Shown: positions 8,090 to 16,617 of the stretch, piece by piece
Layout of the letters: every line of letters starts with the position of its first letter
Numbering within the stretch: position 1 is the first letter of the stretch
Source of the DNA: CAYZJR01 sp964503045
Lineage (GTDB): Bacteria; Cyanobacteriota; Vampirovibrionia; Obscuribacterales; Obscuribacteraceae
Assembly (NCBI GenBank): GCA_964503045.1
Contig: CAZCZI010000033.1
Location: 1-64,000 of the forward strand
Length of the DNA stretch: 64,000 nt
Direction of reading: 5' to 3'
Made by a program: the position numbers and the translations under genes
Notes under the pieces: generated by a model
What the model was told of the DNA's origin: nothing
Databases searched by the model: none
The model's input: the letters and a program-made list of their open reading frames with translations, nothing else

Positions 8090-9775
8090 TCAGGGCAGGG
8101 TGAATTCGCCGCTTTTGATGGCGCCTGCACACTCCAATAAGAAGGCCCGTTTGTCGCTGGGAAACAGGTTGTGCTTTTCATAAAGTCCGTTTGCAGCGAC
8201 GAAACTGCGGCGAGCATCAGCTTCTGCGCCTGTTTTTATGTAGCACTTTCCTAGCTCACGGTAAACATCGGCAAGCTCTAACTCCCGCTCTGGCCTGTCT
8301 TTCAAGATCGTAACGCAAAACAAGAGCAGCGGAATCGCGTCTTTGTACATGCCCTTTGTTATGTATTCGGCAGATAAAACGTGCATGTTTCTGTAGCCGG
8401 AATCGTTGATAGTTTCGGGGTTTACGGTTTTTTCTTTGGGTGGAACATTTGAAACCTTCACCGGCGGCGCCAATTTTGGCATAATTTTGAAACCGGCAAT
8501 TGCAGCGGCGGCAAACACGGCAATACAGGCTAAGCTCGCCACGACAGTGATAATTCGTGACGTGTCGACAAACACAGGCTTTTTCTTGGCACTGTCCTCT
8601 GTTTTCACCCTTTGAACGCGTTTTTGCTGCCTTACAGCCACCAGATCGCGCAGCAATTCTTCCGCCGATTGATAACGCATCTCCGGGTTCTTTTGAAGGC
8701 AGCGCATGACGATGTACTCGACGTCCGCCGAAACATGAGGGGCGACTTCGCGCAATGGACGCGCCTCGACCGAGAGTTGTCGCTTGAGCGTATCGAGCAC
8801 GTTTAGACCAAGAATCGGTGCCTTACCGCAAAGAACTTCATACATCAAAATACCTACTGCGTAGATGTCGGCGCGGGCGTCCAGTTGTTTCCCAAGGCAT
8901 TGCTCCGGGCTCATGTACATAGGCGAGCCAAAGACTTCGCCGGTTTGTGTGAGTTTGGCTTGTTCTGCGTCTTCACTCAAGACTTTTGCAATGCCAAAGT
9001 CTAGAAGCTTGACTGTTTCAATGCCACTACTGTCAGTTCCTACCATGACATTGCTCGGTTTTAAGTCGCGATGCACAATGCCGTGTGAGTGCGCCTCAAT
9101 AAGCGCTGACATAATCTGACAAAACCAATTGATTGCCACTGGCTCTTCAATCGCTCCGCAGGTGCGGACTATTTCGTCCAATGAAGTCCCTGTCAAGAAT
9201 TCCACTGCCAAAAAGGGGCGGGCATCTTCGGTGATACCATAATCAAACAGCCGAATGATGTTTTTGTGCGCGAGAACACTCACGGCTTTTGCCTCTATGG
9301 TGAAACGCATAAACATGTCGTCATCGAAAATCAGATGCGATCGCAAAAGTTTCAACGCGACATCTTGATCGAGATGAAGATGTCGCGCGCGATACACTAC
9401 ACTCATTCCGCCTCGGCCTACATAGCCGAGCACTAGATACTTCTCGTTTATTGTCGTGCCAACCACAGATTGTTCTTCCTGTGTCGGCGACGCGCTCGAT
9501 TCCGGTTGGCATTCATGTCTGTCGCCCACTTGCGTTATTAGGCAACTCTTGCACTCTGACGTCGGTAAGCCGGAGATCTCTCTCAGTTCGGGTGGGCGCA
9601 AAATTAGAGCCGCGATTGCGCGCGTCGCCGGCGACTGTGGAATCTCGCAAGAGCAGTAGGTCGGCCGAAAGATCCACGCCGTCATTGTACCGGAGCGTCT
9701 GTTTGCCACAATCGGTTTTCCACACCGCGTACAGCGCAGCTGCTTCGATATGCTGTTGTCTAATTCTGAGTCCAT
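8090..9775 (-). CDS. Membrane Ser/Thr protein kinase with zinc-ribbon head and TPR-like tail (first of trio)
   Basis: A 561-residue kinase starting at ATG 9775 behind TAGGAA. The head carries CTRCGKP, CSCE and a further pair (CKSC...C), that is, two zinc-ribbon-like clusters. The kinase domain spans about 112-375 with GRGGMSVVY, ALKLL, HRDLKPSN, DFGIAK and LTQTGEVFGSPMYMSPEQC. A single transmembrane helix lies around 410-430, and the tail has TPR-like helices (YRELGKCYIKTGAEADARRSF). A GTATATAC element at 9807-9814, about 30 bases upstream, is a candidate -10 for the trio. The gene sits beside the assembly gap, so what lies upstream is uncertain. Confidence 0.9.
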   Translation of the reverse strand: MDSELDNSISKQLRCTRCGKPIVANRRSGTMTAWIFRPTYCSCEIPQSPATRAIAALILRPPELREISGLPTSECKSCLITQVGDRHECQPESSASPTQEEQSVVGTTINEKYLVLGYVGRGGMSVVYRARHLHLDQDVALKLLRSHLIFDDDMFMRFTIEAKAVSVLAHKNIIRLFDYGITEDARPFLAVEFLTGTSLDEIVRTCGAIEEPVAINWFCQIMSALIEAHSHGIVHRDLKPSNVMVGTDSSGIETVKLLDFGIAKVLSEDAEQAKLTQTGEVFGSPMYMSPEQCLGKQLDARADIYAVGILMYEVLCGKAPILGLNVLDTLKRQLSVEARPLREVAPHVSADVEYIVMRCLQKNPEMRYQSAEELLRDLVAVRQQKRVQRVKTEDSAKKKPVFVDTSRIITVVASLACIAVFAAAAIAGFKIMPKLAPPVKVSNVPPKEKTVNPETINDSGYRNMHVLSAEYITKGMYKDAIPLLLFCVTILKDRPERELELADVYRELGKCYIKTGAEADARRSFVAANGLYEKHNLFPSDKRAFLLECAGAIKSGEFTLP

Positions 9776-9884
9776 TTCCTAGCACACAGTTTCAAACCTG
9801 AGTCCAGTATATACAGTGTACATTTGGAATCGAAATGCAAAGTATAGTTGCACCCATATTATGCGACGCGAGATCGGTGAAGGC

Positions 9885-9984
9885 NNNNNNNNNNNNNNNN
9901 NNNNNNNNNNNNNNNNNNNNNNNNNNNNNNNNNNNNNNNNNNNNNNNNNNNNNNNNNNNNNNNNNNNNNNNNNNNNNNNNNNNN
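9885..9984. other. Assembly gap (100 Ns)
   Basis: Exactly 100 undetermined bases, the conventional placeholder for a scaffold gap of unknown size. The TAG stop of the metal ATPase lies one base to the right, so that gene is complete. The true distance and orientation between the kinase trio and the ATPase are not established by this sequence. Confidence 0.98.
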
Positions 9985-9985
9985 G

Positions 9986-12361
9986 CTATTGCAAACCTGG
10001 CGGGCGCTCGTCTTTCTTGAGTTGTGTCCAACCGCTGGCGTAAAGCGGACGCAGGCTGTTGAGGGCTGCGCAAATTGCAGAGCCGTTGTTGAGAAGCGTT
10101 GCGCCGGCGGGGCCGACTATACCCAAAGCTGCAAGTGCCAGTCCGCTGCTATTAGGCACCACTGCCAGAGCCAGATTCTGTTTCACCAAACCCATCGCTT
10201 TGCGAGCAATCGTAATCGCTTCAGGTAAACGATTAAGATCATCATCGGTCAATACCACGTCTGCACTGTGTCTGGCGGCTTCTGTTCCATCGTGCAGCGA
10301 AATTGCTACGTCGGCGTGTGCCATCATCGGAGAATCATTGATACCATCGCCGATGACAGCCACTGTGTAGCCTGCGGCTTTCAATTGTTTTACCAGGTCG
10401 GCCTTCTGTTCTGGAAATGCCTTGGACAGCACGTCTTCGAGTCCGGCGGAGTTGGCGATGCGCTTAGCAGCTTGATCGTTGTCGCCGGTAGCCATGATCA
10501 GCTTTTTGATTCCCATTCGCTTGAGCCGAGTCAGCGCAGCTTCAGCTTCTGCTCGCAGGTGATCGCTGTAAGAAATCAACCCGCAACACTCGCCATCAAT
10601 AGCAATGTAGGCAAGCGACTCACCTTTTTTCGCCACTGCCAGTTCTGTCTTTTTCGCGGCGTCGGTGTTGACCGATTCAGATTCCATCAATCGCTTGCTT
10701 CCGACAAGCACCGATTTGCCGCGTACTTCGGCTTTTACTCCCATCCCTCTGACGAACGTAGAAGAAGCTCTATCATGAACCTTCACCCCGCACATACCGG
10801 CATATCGCGTTATCGCTCTCGATGCGGGGTGGTGCAGGCGCTGTTCCACGGATGCGGCAAGCGAAACAAGTTGATCTTCGGTATAGCCGTTTAGCGAAAT
10901 TACCTGTGTTACTTTGGGCTGACCTGTTGTTAGTGTTCCTGTCTTGTCGAACACGATTGCATCGACCGTGGCGAGCCTTTCCAGAGCGCCGCCACCTTTG
11001 ATGAGAATTCCGTGCTGTCCGGCTCTGTTCATCGAGGCCAGCACCGCAGTCGGTGCGGCGATTCTGATGCCGGTGCAGAAGTCGAAGATAAGCATGCTCA
11101 TCAGGCGCTGCAGATTTCTGGTGAGTGCAAAGCAGAGACCTGATGCGATGAAAATGGGGACGACCAGTTTGTCGGCCATTACTGACGCGTAGTTTTGAAT
11201 TCTTGTTTCGTGAAGAGGAACATTGTTGAGTGACTCGAGAACCAAACCCGCTCTTGTATCCACACCAGATGCGGTGCAACGCACGTATATCTTTCCTTCT
11301 ACTGCAACGGTCGACGCATAGACAGTATGGCCTTTCTCTACTTCGACGGGAATGAATTCTCCCGTCAGTTTTGATTGATCGACAGCAGCTATGCCGGCAA
11401 CTACCAGACCGTCGATAGGAACCATGTCTCCTGGGTAGACAACCACAACGTCTCCAGGGCGCACTTCATCTGCTGGTATGCAAAGTCGCTTGTTTCCTTT
11501 TACCAACCATGCGAAACGTCCTTTGAGCCCGAGCAAATCCGTCACGATTTTTTCGCAGCGTCTGGCGGTTCTTTCCCTGATGAATTCACCCAATCCAATT
11601 AGAGCAGACATAAAACCTGCTTCCACCAGCCGACCATTTGCAATCATGAGGAGCGCTGCCATGCCGTCCAAGGAGTCAACGCCCAACCGCTTCTCTTCCA
11701 AAACCGTTTGAAATGCTCGATTGATGATGGGAACAACGGCGATACCGAGTATGGTGCGACTAATGAGAACGGGAAACTTCAGCGCAGAAACTGCAAATGA
11801 GGCTGCACCGAACACGAGCTGTATCAACGGCGGGAACGAACGATCGACGAGCCTAACCAAGCGCTGAGCGATGGTTGCAAGTCTAGATGCAGTGCTGACA
11901 GGGCGGATAACAACGATTGATGCGTCCTGGACAATTCCGACTTCCGGCTGATCGATGTTCAGATTGTTCAATACCGACAGCAGTGAATCTTCGCTGAATT
12001 CGTGTGGGTCGTAATTTATCACTACAGTGGCGCACCAGGTGTTGACCCGTACGCCGGTGATTTGAGCGATGGCGCTCAGCTTGCTCAGAAGTCTCGATGT
12101 CGCCTCGTTGTCATTTCTAATTGCATCTATGCGCACTCTGAGCCGACCGGCAACGGAGTGCATTACTGTGTAATCAATTGGCGAACCGGACGAGCAGTCA
12201 GTATCTAAACCTAAATTGCGTTTGTCCAAAGCAACGTGCTTTGTTGTTTTGTCCGAAACAATCGCAGGCAGATTTGATGTTTCGCCCGAAGCGACTTCAA
12301 TCTGTGCAGACACCGGTGGTTTCGAGCGTCGCTTCGCATCGGCTTTTGTGGGTAAATTCAT
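9986..12361 (-). CDS. P1B-type heavy-metal-translocating ATPase with altered CPC motif
   Basis: The 791 residues contain an HMA-like domain (about 63-140, without the CxxC metal site), membrane helices, an actuator domain with LTGE (332-335), the phosphorylation site FDKTGTLT (D472) and a hinge GDGINDSPMMAHAD near 690. These show a working P-type pump. The metal-binding helix, normally CPC/SPC, reads D-F-C-T-G-I-R (C429), so one cysteine and the proline are replaced; the C-terminal helix has LNNGSAICAALNSLRPL. This pattern is closer to the CtpC-like subgroup (reported as Mn/Zn export) than to Cu pumps. The start overlaps the stop of the upstream HMA-like gene by ATGA, so translation is coupled. 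Likely role: metal export or supply at the cytoplasmic membrane; the ion is uncertain. Confidence 0.88.
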   Translation of the reverse strand: MNLPTKADAKRRSKPPVSAQIEVASGETSNLPAIVSDKTTKHVALDKRNLGLDTDCSSGSPIDYTVMHSVAGRLRVRIDAIRNDNEATSRLLSKLSAIAQITGVRVNTWCATVVINYDPHEFSEDSLLSVLNNLNIDQPEVGIVQDASIVVIRPVSTASRLATIAQRLVRLVDRSFPPLIQLVFGAASFAVSALKFPVLISRTILGIAVVPIINRAFQTVLEEKRLGVDSLDGMAALLMIANGRLVEAGFMSALIGLGEFIRERTARRCEKIVTDLLGLKGRFAWLVKGNKRLCIPADEVRPGDVVVVYPGDMVPIDGLVVAGIAAVDQSKLTGEFIPVEVEKGHTVYASTVAVEGKIYVRCTASGVDTRAGLVLESLNNVPLHETRIQNYASVMADKLVVPIFIASGLCFALTRNLQRLMSMLIFDFCTGIRIAAPTAVLASMNRAGQHGILIKGGGALERLATVDAIVFDKTGTLTTGQPKVTQVISLNGYTEDQLVSLAASVEQRLHHPASRAITRYAGMCGVKVHDRASSTFVRGMGVKAEVRGKSVLVGSKRLMESESVNTDAAKKTELAVAKKGESLAYIAIDGECCGLISYSDHLRAEAEAALTRLKRMGIKKLIMATGDNDQAAKRIANSAGLEDVLSKAFPEQKADLVKQLKAAGYTVAVIGDGINDSPMMAHADVAISLHDGTEAARHSADVVLTDDDLNRLPEAITIARKAMGLVKQNLALAVVPNSSGLALAALGIVGPAGATLLNNGSAICAALNSLRPLYASGWTQLKKDERPPGLQ

Positions 12362-12948
12362 CGGCTGCCTCTGGAATACCTGTGTATGCCGCCACCGTTT
12401 CCTGAGTGTTCCTCGACGTTATGCACCTGCGGCCCGTGAAACTTCATATAGGAATCGTACGCCCAATAGAAAAGAACATATGCGGGTGTTTGCAGCCACC
12501 AACGATCTATACGTGATGCTTGCACGAGACCCAAACTCAAGAATGTGATCGGAAGAAGCATTTTCAAATCGACGCTGTGTCCGGTGTAGCCGGACATTCC
12601 CTCATTCGCTCTGGCAACTGTCGAACGAATCAAGGTCCCGAAAATACTGACTGTGGGCGACTCGAGCTCTTCGACTTCTAAAATCGATTCGAACAGATCG
12701 ACTGCTACTCCTTCGATTGCTCTTCCAATGCTCGAAAGAATGTCTTCATCGTGACTGTGATGAACGATAATGCTTCCGGTGCGTTCGTTGGTTTCTACGC
12801 TATGGACGCTCGGCAGTGCGGCAAGCGTGTCGCGAACGCGTCTAACTGTTGTTGCATCTCGATGCGTCTTTGGAATGCGTAAACGAGTCCGATGAGGTAA
12901 ATGGTGCGCGACGCCTCGTGAATACTTATGTAAATGACGTATCGACAT
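12358..12948 (-). CDS. HMA_2-like metal-transport accessory protein
   Basis: A 196-residue protein. Residues 10-90 resemble the HMA_2 domain found next to P1B ATPases (LPHRTRLRIP, SVHSVETNERTGSIIVHH), again without a CxxC site. Two hydrophobic segments follow (LKMLLPITFLSLGLVQA and WWLQTPAYVLFYWAY), and the C-terminus is rich in His, Gly and Ser (HGPQVHNVEEHSGNGGGIHRY), which could bind metal. It overlaps the ATPase start by four bases (ATGA), so the two are probably made together, with this protein as partner or chaperone. A GAGGTGA ribosome site lies rather far (about 14 bases) upstream of the ATG. Confidence 0.75.
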   Translation of the reverse strand: MSIRHLHKYSRGVAHHLPHRTRLRIPKTHRDATTVRRVRDTLAALPSVHSVETNERTGSIIVHHSHDEDILSSIGRAIEGVAVDLFESILEVEELESPTVSIFGTLIRSTVARANEGMSGYTGHSVDLKMLLPITFLSLGLVQASRIDRWWLQTPAYVLFYWAYDSYMKFHGPQVHNVEEHSGNGGGIHRYSRGSR

Positions 12949-13050
12949 AGCTAAATCAGTTCACCTCAAATTCGGCAAAAGAGAACCCTAGTCCAGGAGC
13001 GCTTGCAGGCATGGCGCTCCTGGCATCGGAGTTGCAACAAAGGTCACGCG

Positions 13051-13326
13051 TTATTCGTGAACTTTGTGAGTGTGCTTGTCAGCTTTTTCGTGCTTGTTGT
13101 GTTGCAGTTTTTCTGCGCGTTCTGCTTTTACTTCTGCAACGACATCGCTGGCTTCTTCTTTAATTTCGGCTGCGATATCTTTTACGCTTTCGGATACGGT
13201 CATGCCGGCTCTGATGGTTTCCTTTGCAACGCTTCTGAGAAGCTTTCTGCCGCCCGGCATTGCCAATAGAAGTGCAGCTGCCAAACCCCATCGGCTCGTT
13301 GCCAATCCCCAAATCTCTTCCAACAT
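13051..13326 (-). CDS. Small DUF5132-like membrane-associated protein
   Basis: The start is set by AGGAGGAG five bases before the ATG at 13326; a longer in-frame reading from 13347 would bury that ribosome site in coding sequence. The 91 residues begin with a short hydrophobic segment (SRWGLAAALLLAMPGG), followed by an amphipathic helix (VAKETIRAGMTVSESVKDIAAE), an acidic-basic coiled stretch and a His/Lys-rich end (HNKHEKADKHTHKVHE). This build matches DUF5132-type proteins often found beside HMA_2 proteins and metal ATPases. It lies about 100 bases upstream of the HMA_2 gene on the same strand and is likely part of the same metal module. The molecular role is unknown. Confidence 0.65.
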   Translation of the reverse strand: MLEEIWGLATSRWGLAAALLLAMPGGRKLLRSVAKETIRAGMTVSESVKDIAAEIKEEASDVVAEVKAERAEKLQHNKHEKADKHTHKVHE

Positions 13327-13574
13327 TAAAACTCCTCCTCTTGCCATCGTTGCTGCGTTTCAGCTTCTGATTCGAAGCTTCGGCATGCGGCGCTGACAAA
13401 AACCCATTCTCTAATTTGTCTGCCTCTTAAATGATACAAAGGAGATCGTATATACAGATGGCATGCACATAAAATCTTAGTCGAACTTAACCCGCCGAGA
13501 ACCGGCATGCCTTGAAGCACAAGCAAGCACGAGCGATTTCGGCGATCGCAATTTCTTTGAGCTGAACAGCGTTT

Positions 13575-13602
13575 GTGATCCGCATGTGATCGCGGCGTGA
13601 TC
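13575..13602. repeat. Three tandem GTGATC boxes at 11-base spacing
   Basis: GTGATC occurs at 13575, 13586 and 13597, so the repeat unit is 11 bases, one helical turn. It lies between the stop of the FKBP gene (13618) and the start of the DUF5132-like gene (13326). The same box at the same 11-base spacing occurs in two other intergenic regions here (41987 and 52039), so it may be a binding site for a regulator that reads direct repeats. This is inference. Confidence 0.5.
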
Positions 13603-13617
13603 GCGATCTACTTATAG

Positions 13618-14076
13618 TTACTGGATTCCCAGAAGCTCAACGTCAAAAATGAGTGTGGAGTTTGGCGGAATGATATTGCCAAAGCCGCGCTCGCCGTATC
13701 CCAGGTGTGGGGGAACCGTCAATGTGCGTCTGCCGCCTACTTTCATGCTGGCTACGCCTTCGTCCCAGCCTTTGATTACCCGACCGGCGCCGAGTTCGAA
13801 GGTAAATGGTTGGTTTCTGTCCCTCGAGCTGTCGAACTTAGTGCCGTTCGTCAGCCAGCCGGTGTAGTGAACCACTACTGTTTGTCCTTGTCTGGGTGCT
13901 GCGCCTTTGCCTACTACTTTGTCTTCGTATTGAAGTCCACTGGGCGTCTTAACGACGTTGTTTTGGGCAAGCAGGGTGCCGTCATTACTGTCTTTGGACA
14001 TTGCTGGATTAGACAAACAAGCAACGGTCGAAGCGACGAGGCTGATTCCCAATGCCGCGATAAGGGCTTTTTTCAT
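13618..14076 (-). CDS. Exported FKBP-type peptidyl-prolyl cis-trans isomerase
   Basis: A 152-residue protein with a signal peptide (MKKALIAALGISLVASTVAC) and one complete FKBP domain (about 45-152): TPSGLQYEDKVVGKG, VVHYTGWLTNGTKFDSS, the F-x-F-x-LG and VIKGWDEG core, GGRRTLTVPPHLGYG and a final LIFDVELL. It should catalyse proline isomerisation during folding of exported proteins. I chose ATG 14076, which gives a classic MKK signal peptide, over the GTG three codons upstream. The Cys at the end of the hydrophobic core could be lipidated, but the lipobox is imperfect, so a soluble periplasmic form is also possible. Confidence 0.85.
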   Translation of the reverse strand: MKKALIAALGISLVASTVACLSNPAMSKDSNDGTLLAQNNVVKTPSGLQYEDKVVGKGAAPRQGQTVVVHYTGWLTNGTKFDSSRDRNQPFTFELGAGRVIKGWDEGVASMKVGGRRTLTVPPHLGYGERGFGNIIPPNSTLIFDVELLGIQ

Positions 14077-14286
14077 AATCACCACACCAGTTGAAGGAAA
14101 CGCATAACAGACAATGGTACATCAGATGGACGATCTCTATCTCCAACGTCATGAATCTGCACAGGCATTCCACCTCAACGGGCGCCCGGATGTCAGGACG
14201 TCGCGAAATTTTCTCGAAAACTCAAACCGTGTATATTCTGTATGTCTCGATCGAGTTGGGCGATTGGGAGTCGCCCGGGATAGAAA

Positions 14287-14877
14287 ATGATTCGCGTACT
14301 TGTAGTTGACGACCACATACCGACTCGCCAAAAGGCAGTGAGTGATGTGAGTGCGGGACATTTGATGGAAGTGGTGGCCGAAGCCGCGACTTCCGATGAG
14401 GCGTGGAAAACCGCTCAGCAATTGCTTCCAGATATCGTTCTTCTCGATCTTCATCTGCCTGGACTGATCTCCACGATGGACTTGATTCAGCGTTTTGGAC
14501 GCCTGAAAAACACCAAAGTGATTATCTATGCAAGCGATGGAAAAGCCTCTGATGTACAGGATCTTCTTGATGCAGGCGCGCTAGGTTACATACTCAAAAC
14601 CGATGCTCCGGCTTTGCTTCGCATGGCACTATTGATGGTTACACGCGGTTCGAAAGGCGTCATCTCGCCGTCGTTGCCGCGGCACTTAACGCGTCTGTCA
14701 GGGCAAGAAAGAACACTGCTAAGACATTTGACGAAGCGTGGAAAATTGCCGAAAGCTGCAGAAAGAATGGGAATTCCGGTTGAAGAATTGACGGAAACAG
14801 CCGAACATCTCGCTCAAAAGCTTGAATTGGACGATGTGGACAAGCTCATCAAATGGGCGAAAAAGCACGGCTTCTAA
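14287..14877 (+). CDS. Response regulator, NarL/FixJ-like
   Basis: A 196-residue protein. Receiver domain at 1-120: VLVVDDH acidic pair, DIVLLDLHLPG phospho-acceptor Asp at about 56, IIYAS and the conserved Lys in YILKTDA. The C-terminal third (LSGQERTLLRHLTKRGKLPKAAERMGIPVEELTETAEHLAQKL) has the shape of a LuxR-type helix-turn-helix, though divergent. No histidine kinase is adjacent, so it is an orphan here. Its target genes are unknown. It is followed by a good hairpin terminator at 15046-15066. Confidence 0.85.
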   Translation: MIRVLVVDDHIPTRQKAVSDVSAGHLMEVVAEAATSDEAWKTAQQLLPDIVLLDLHLPGLISTMDLIQRFGRLKNTKVIIYASDGKASDVQDLLDAGALGYILKTDAPALLRMALLMVTRGSKGVISPSLPRHLTRLSGQERTLLRHLTKRGKLPKAAERMGIPVEELTETAEHLAQKLELDDVDKLIKWAKKHGF

Positions 14878-15045
14878 TCCTTTCAAGGAATGACTCGCCG
14901 CAAAGATCACACCGGAGCCTCACGCTTTAGGTGGATATCCGTGTGCATGAGCCGTGTCAAAGTAGAAGCATGTAAGAGCGATGTGTGCTGACGACCCACC
15001 ACAAGTTTTTTTTCTGCACGCGCTCTTATGTTCCCACCACTTGTG

Positions 15046-15066
15046 AAACGGTACTCTGTACCGTTT
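15046..15066 (+). terminator. Intrinsic-type hairpin terminator
   Basis: AAACGGTAC-TCT-GTACCGTTT is a perfect 9-base-pair stem with a 3-base loop, followed by T-rich sequence. It lies between the response regulator (ends 14877) and the convergent membrane-protein gene (ends 15128), so it could serve both strands. Confidence 0.7.
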
Positions 15067-15127
15067 TACGAGTTTTATAGTTTTTTTGAATCTGAGGACA
15101 CGGAGTCATTCCCTAAGCCAACATTTC

Positions 15128-15796
15128 TCATTTCGTGGGCGGAATCAGCATGAAACCAGCTAAGCACAATCCTAATACAGACGCACCGAGGATGATTGCA
15201 ATCAGCTCACCAGGCGTGAAAGCGTGCCGTACGAGATATTTCTTGGAGTCTTCGCGTGTTCTCCAATAATCATTGAGTTGATGCTGTGAAATCGCAATTG
15301 GTACGACGCCGAGCAAATACAGGAAGAACCAAACTCCAGGCAGCGCTCCTAGTGCAAAAAGTATAGGCAGAGAAACGGTCAATACGGTTGCAATCATTGT
15401 TGCTTTTTTGTTTTCGACAAGCGGTGATACAAGCGCGATGCTTTTGAATAAACTATAAAACAAGTACAACTGCCAGCCAGGAATCACGATTCCAATCGTT
15501 CTTATAAGCGGGCTTGTATCAACTAGTTTGTTCCATTCAGAATGATCTGAAGCATCATCTGAATTTGAATTCTGTTCCACCAATTTTATTGCTTCGGCTT
15601 TTAAATCGCGCCATGATTTAAAAAACCAAAACATGCTGTACGCAGACAACGTCAGCGTGTTGAGAGCAACTACATGCCAAACGGGTTGTTGTTTTGATTC
15701 TTCCGGAATCGCGACATCTTTGATTGCAGCATTCGGCGCAATCGACTTCTTACGCTTGCGCTTTGTAGTGTCTGTGGATGTTGGGGCTGCCGGCAT
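15128..15796 (-). CDS. DUF4234-like multi-pass membrane protein
   Basis: A 222-residue protein. A charged, Lys/Arg-rich cytoplasmic head (TTKRKRKKS) is followed by four to five hydrophobic segments. The first of these holds the family-like pattern VVALNTLTLSAYSMFWFFKSWRDLK, here split by position at about 40-65. The last two segments are LGALPGVWFFLYLLGVVPIAI and GELIAIILGASVLGLCLAGF. DUF4234 proteins have no established function. It stands alone, with its 5' region holding a GTATATAC element (15860-15867) and a palindrome (15896-15913) that may be promoter elements. Confidence 0.6.
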   Translation of the reverse strand: MPAAPTSTDTTKRKRKKSIAPNAAIKDVAIPEESKQQPVWHVVALNTLTLSAYSMFWFFKSWRDLKAEAIKLVEQNSNSDDASDHSEWNKLVDTSPLIRTIGIVIPGWQLYLFYSLFKSIALVSPLVENKKATMIATVLTVSLPILFALGALPGVWFFLYLLGVVPIAISQHQLNDYWRTREDSKKYLVRHAFTPGELIAIILGASVLGLCLAGFMLIPPTK

Positions 15797-15895
15797 TATC
15801 TGGAATTGATTAATTGCGTTTGGTGATTTGCGCGTATGGTCGTTTCGCGATTCGCCCGTGTATATACGATCAGCCTAAGAGTACCCAATATATAC

Positions 15896-15913
15896 AAGCG
15901 CTGCCAAGCGCTT
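15896..15913. promoter_or_regulatory. Inverted repeat in the ssb / membrane-gene divergent region
   Basis: AAGCGCT-GCCA-AGCGCTT is a perfect 7-base inverted repeat around a 4-base spacer. It sits in the roughly 305-base non-coding stretch (15797-16101) between the divergently read DUF4234-like gene and ssb. It could be an operator or a small hairpin; no other feature was seen in the stretch apart from GTATATAC at 15860. Confidence 0.35.
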
Positions 15914-16101
15914 AGGTTTATTTCTGCCTAATGCCGCATGCAATTCTCTGCGTTTCCCGCACCCCGATTGGGAATTACCCCTACGGGAATTAACCATATA
16001 CGCTGTACGATTACTTCGCGTTTTCGATATCATCAACACAGTTATATTTCAGTGCCGCTGCGTTGGACGCACGTGCAAGTTTGTGCGAGGTGGAGTACTT
16101 C

Positions 16102-16449
16102 ATGGTCAATTCAGTCATTGTGGTCGGTAGAGCGGGTCGCGATCCCGAGATGCGTTATTTCGAGTCCGGTCGCGTCAAGACGACATTCTCCCTCGCGGTT
16201 AACAGACCCACTAAAGAGAAAGAAACAGATTGGTTCGACATCGAAATCTGGGGACGCCAAGCCGAAATCGCCGGCGAGTACGTTCGCAAGGGCAGTCTGA
16301 TTGGTGTCGAGGGTCGGCTTGACTTCAGCCGATGGTCTGACGACGCTGGTAACAAGAATGTGAAGCCGTATATTCATGCAACAGGACTTCGCCTTCTTGG
16401 CAGCAAGAAAGATGCCGGCGGCGGCGATATGAGCGAATACTCTGGCTAG
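16102..16449 (+). CDS. ssb: Single-stranded DNA-binding protein
   Basis: A 115-residue OB-fold protein: VNSVIVVGRAGRDPEMRYFESG, then TTFSLAVNRP, TDWFDIEIWG and LIGVEGRLDFSRW follow the SSB pattern strand by strand. It binds and protects single-stranded DNA in replication and repair. I start it at ATG 16102, behind GGTGGAG, giving the usual SSB N-terminus; an upstream in-frame ATG at 16063 would add 13 unrelated residues. The long Gly-rich linker and acidic DDDIPF-type tail of E. coli SSB are missing; the protein ends GGGDMSEYSG. It may therefore be a short cyanobacterial-style SSB or a paralogue of the main one. Confidence 0.9.
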   Translation: MVNSVIVVGRAGRDPEMRYFESGRVKTTFSLAVNRPTKEKETDWFDIEIWGRQAEIAGEYVRKGSLIGVEGRLDFSRWSDDAGNKNVKPYIHATGLRLLGSKKDAGGGDMSEYSG

Positions 16450-16617
16450 GCGGGCTTCTTAACTGAATTTTGTTTCGCCAAGCACCCTTGTTTGGTTGTA
16501 TGCGGCATGTTTTGCGCTAATCGGCTTCCGTTTATTTGGGGCCGGCGGCACTGGTTGAGGTAGTATGGATCTATCTCATTCCGGCGTTGTCATTCAGGCG
16601 TTGTCATTCAGGGGTAG

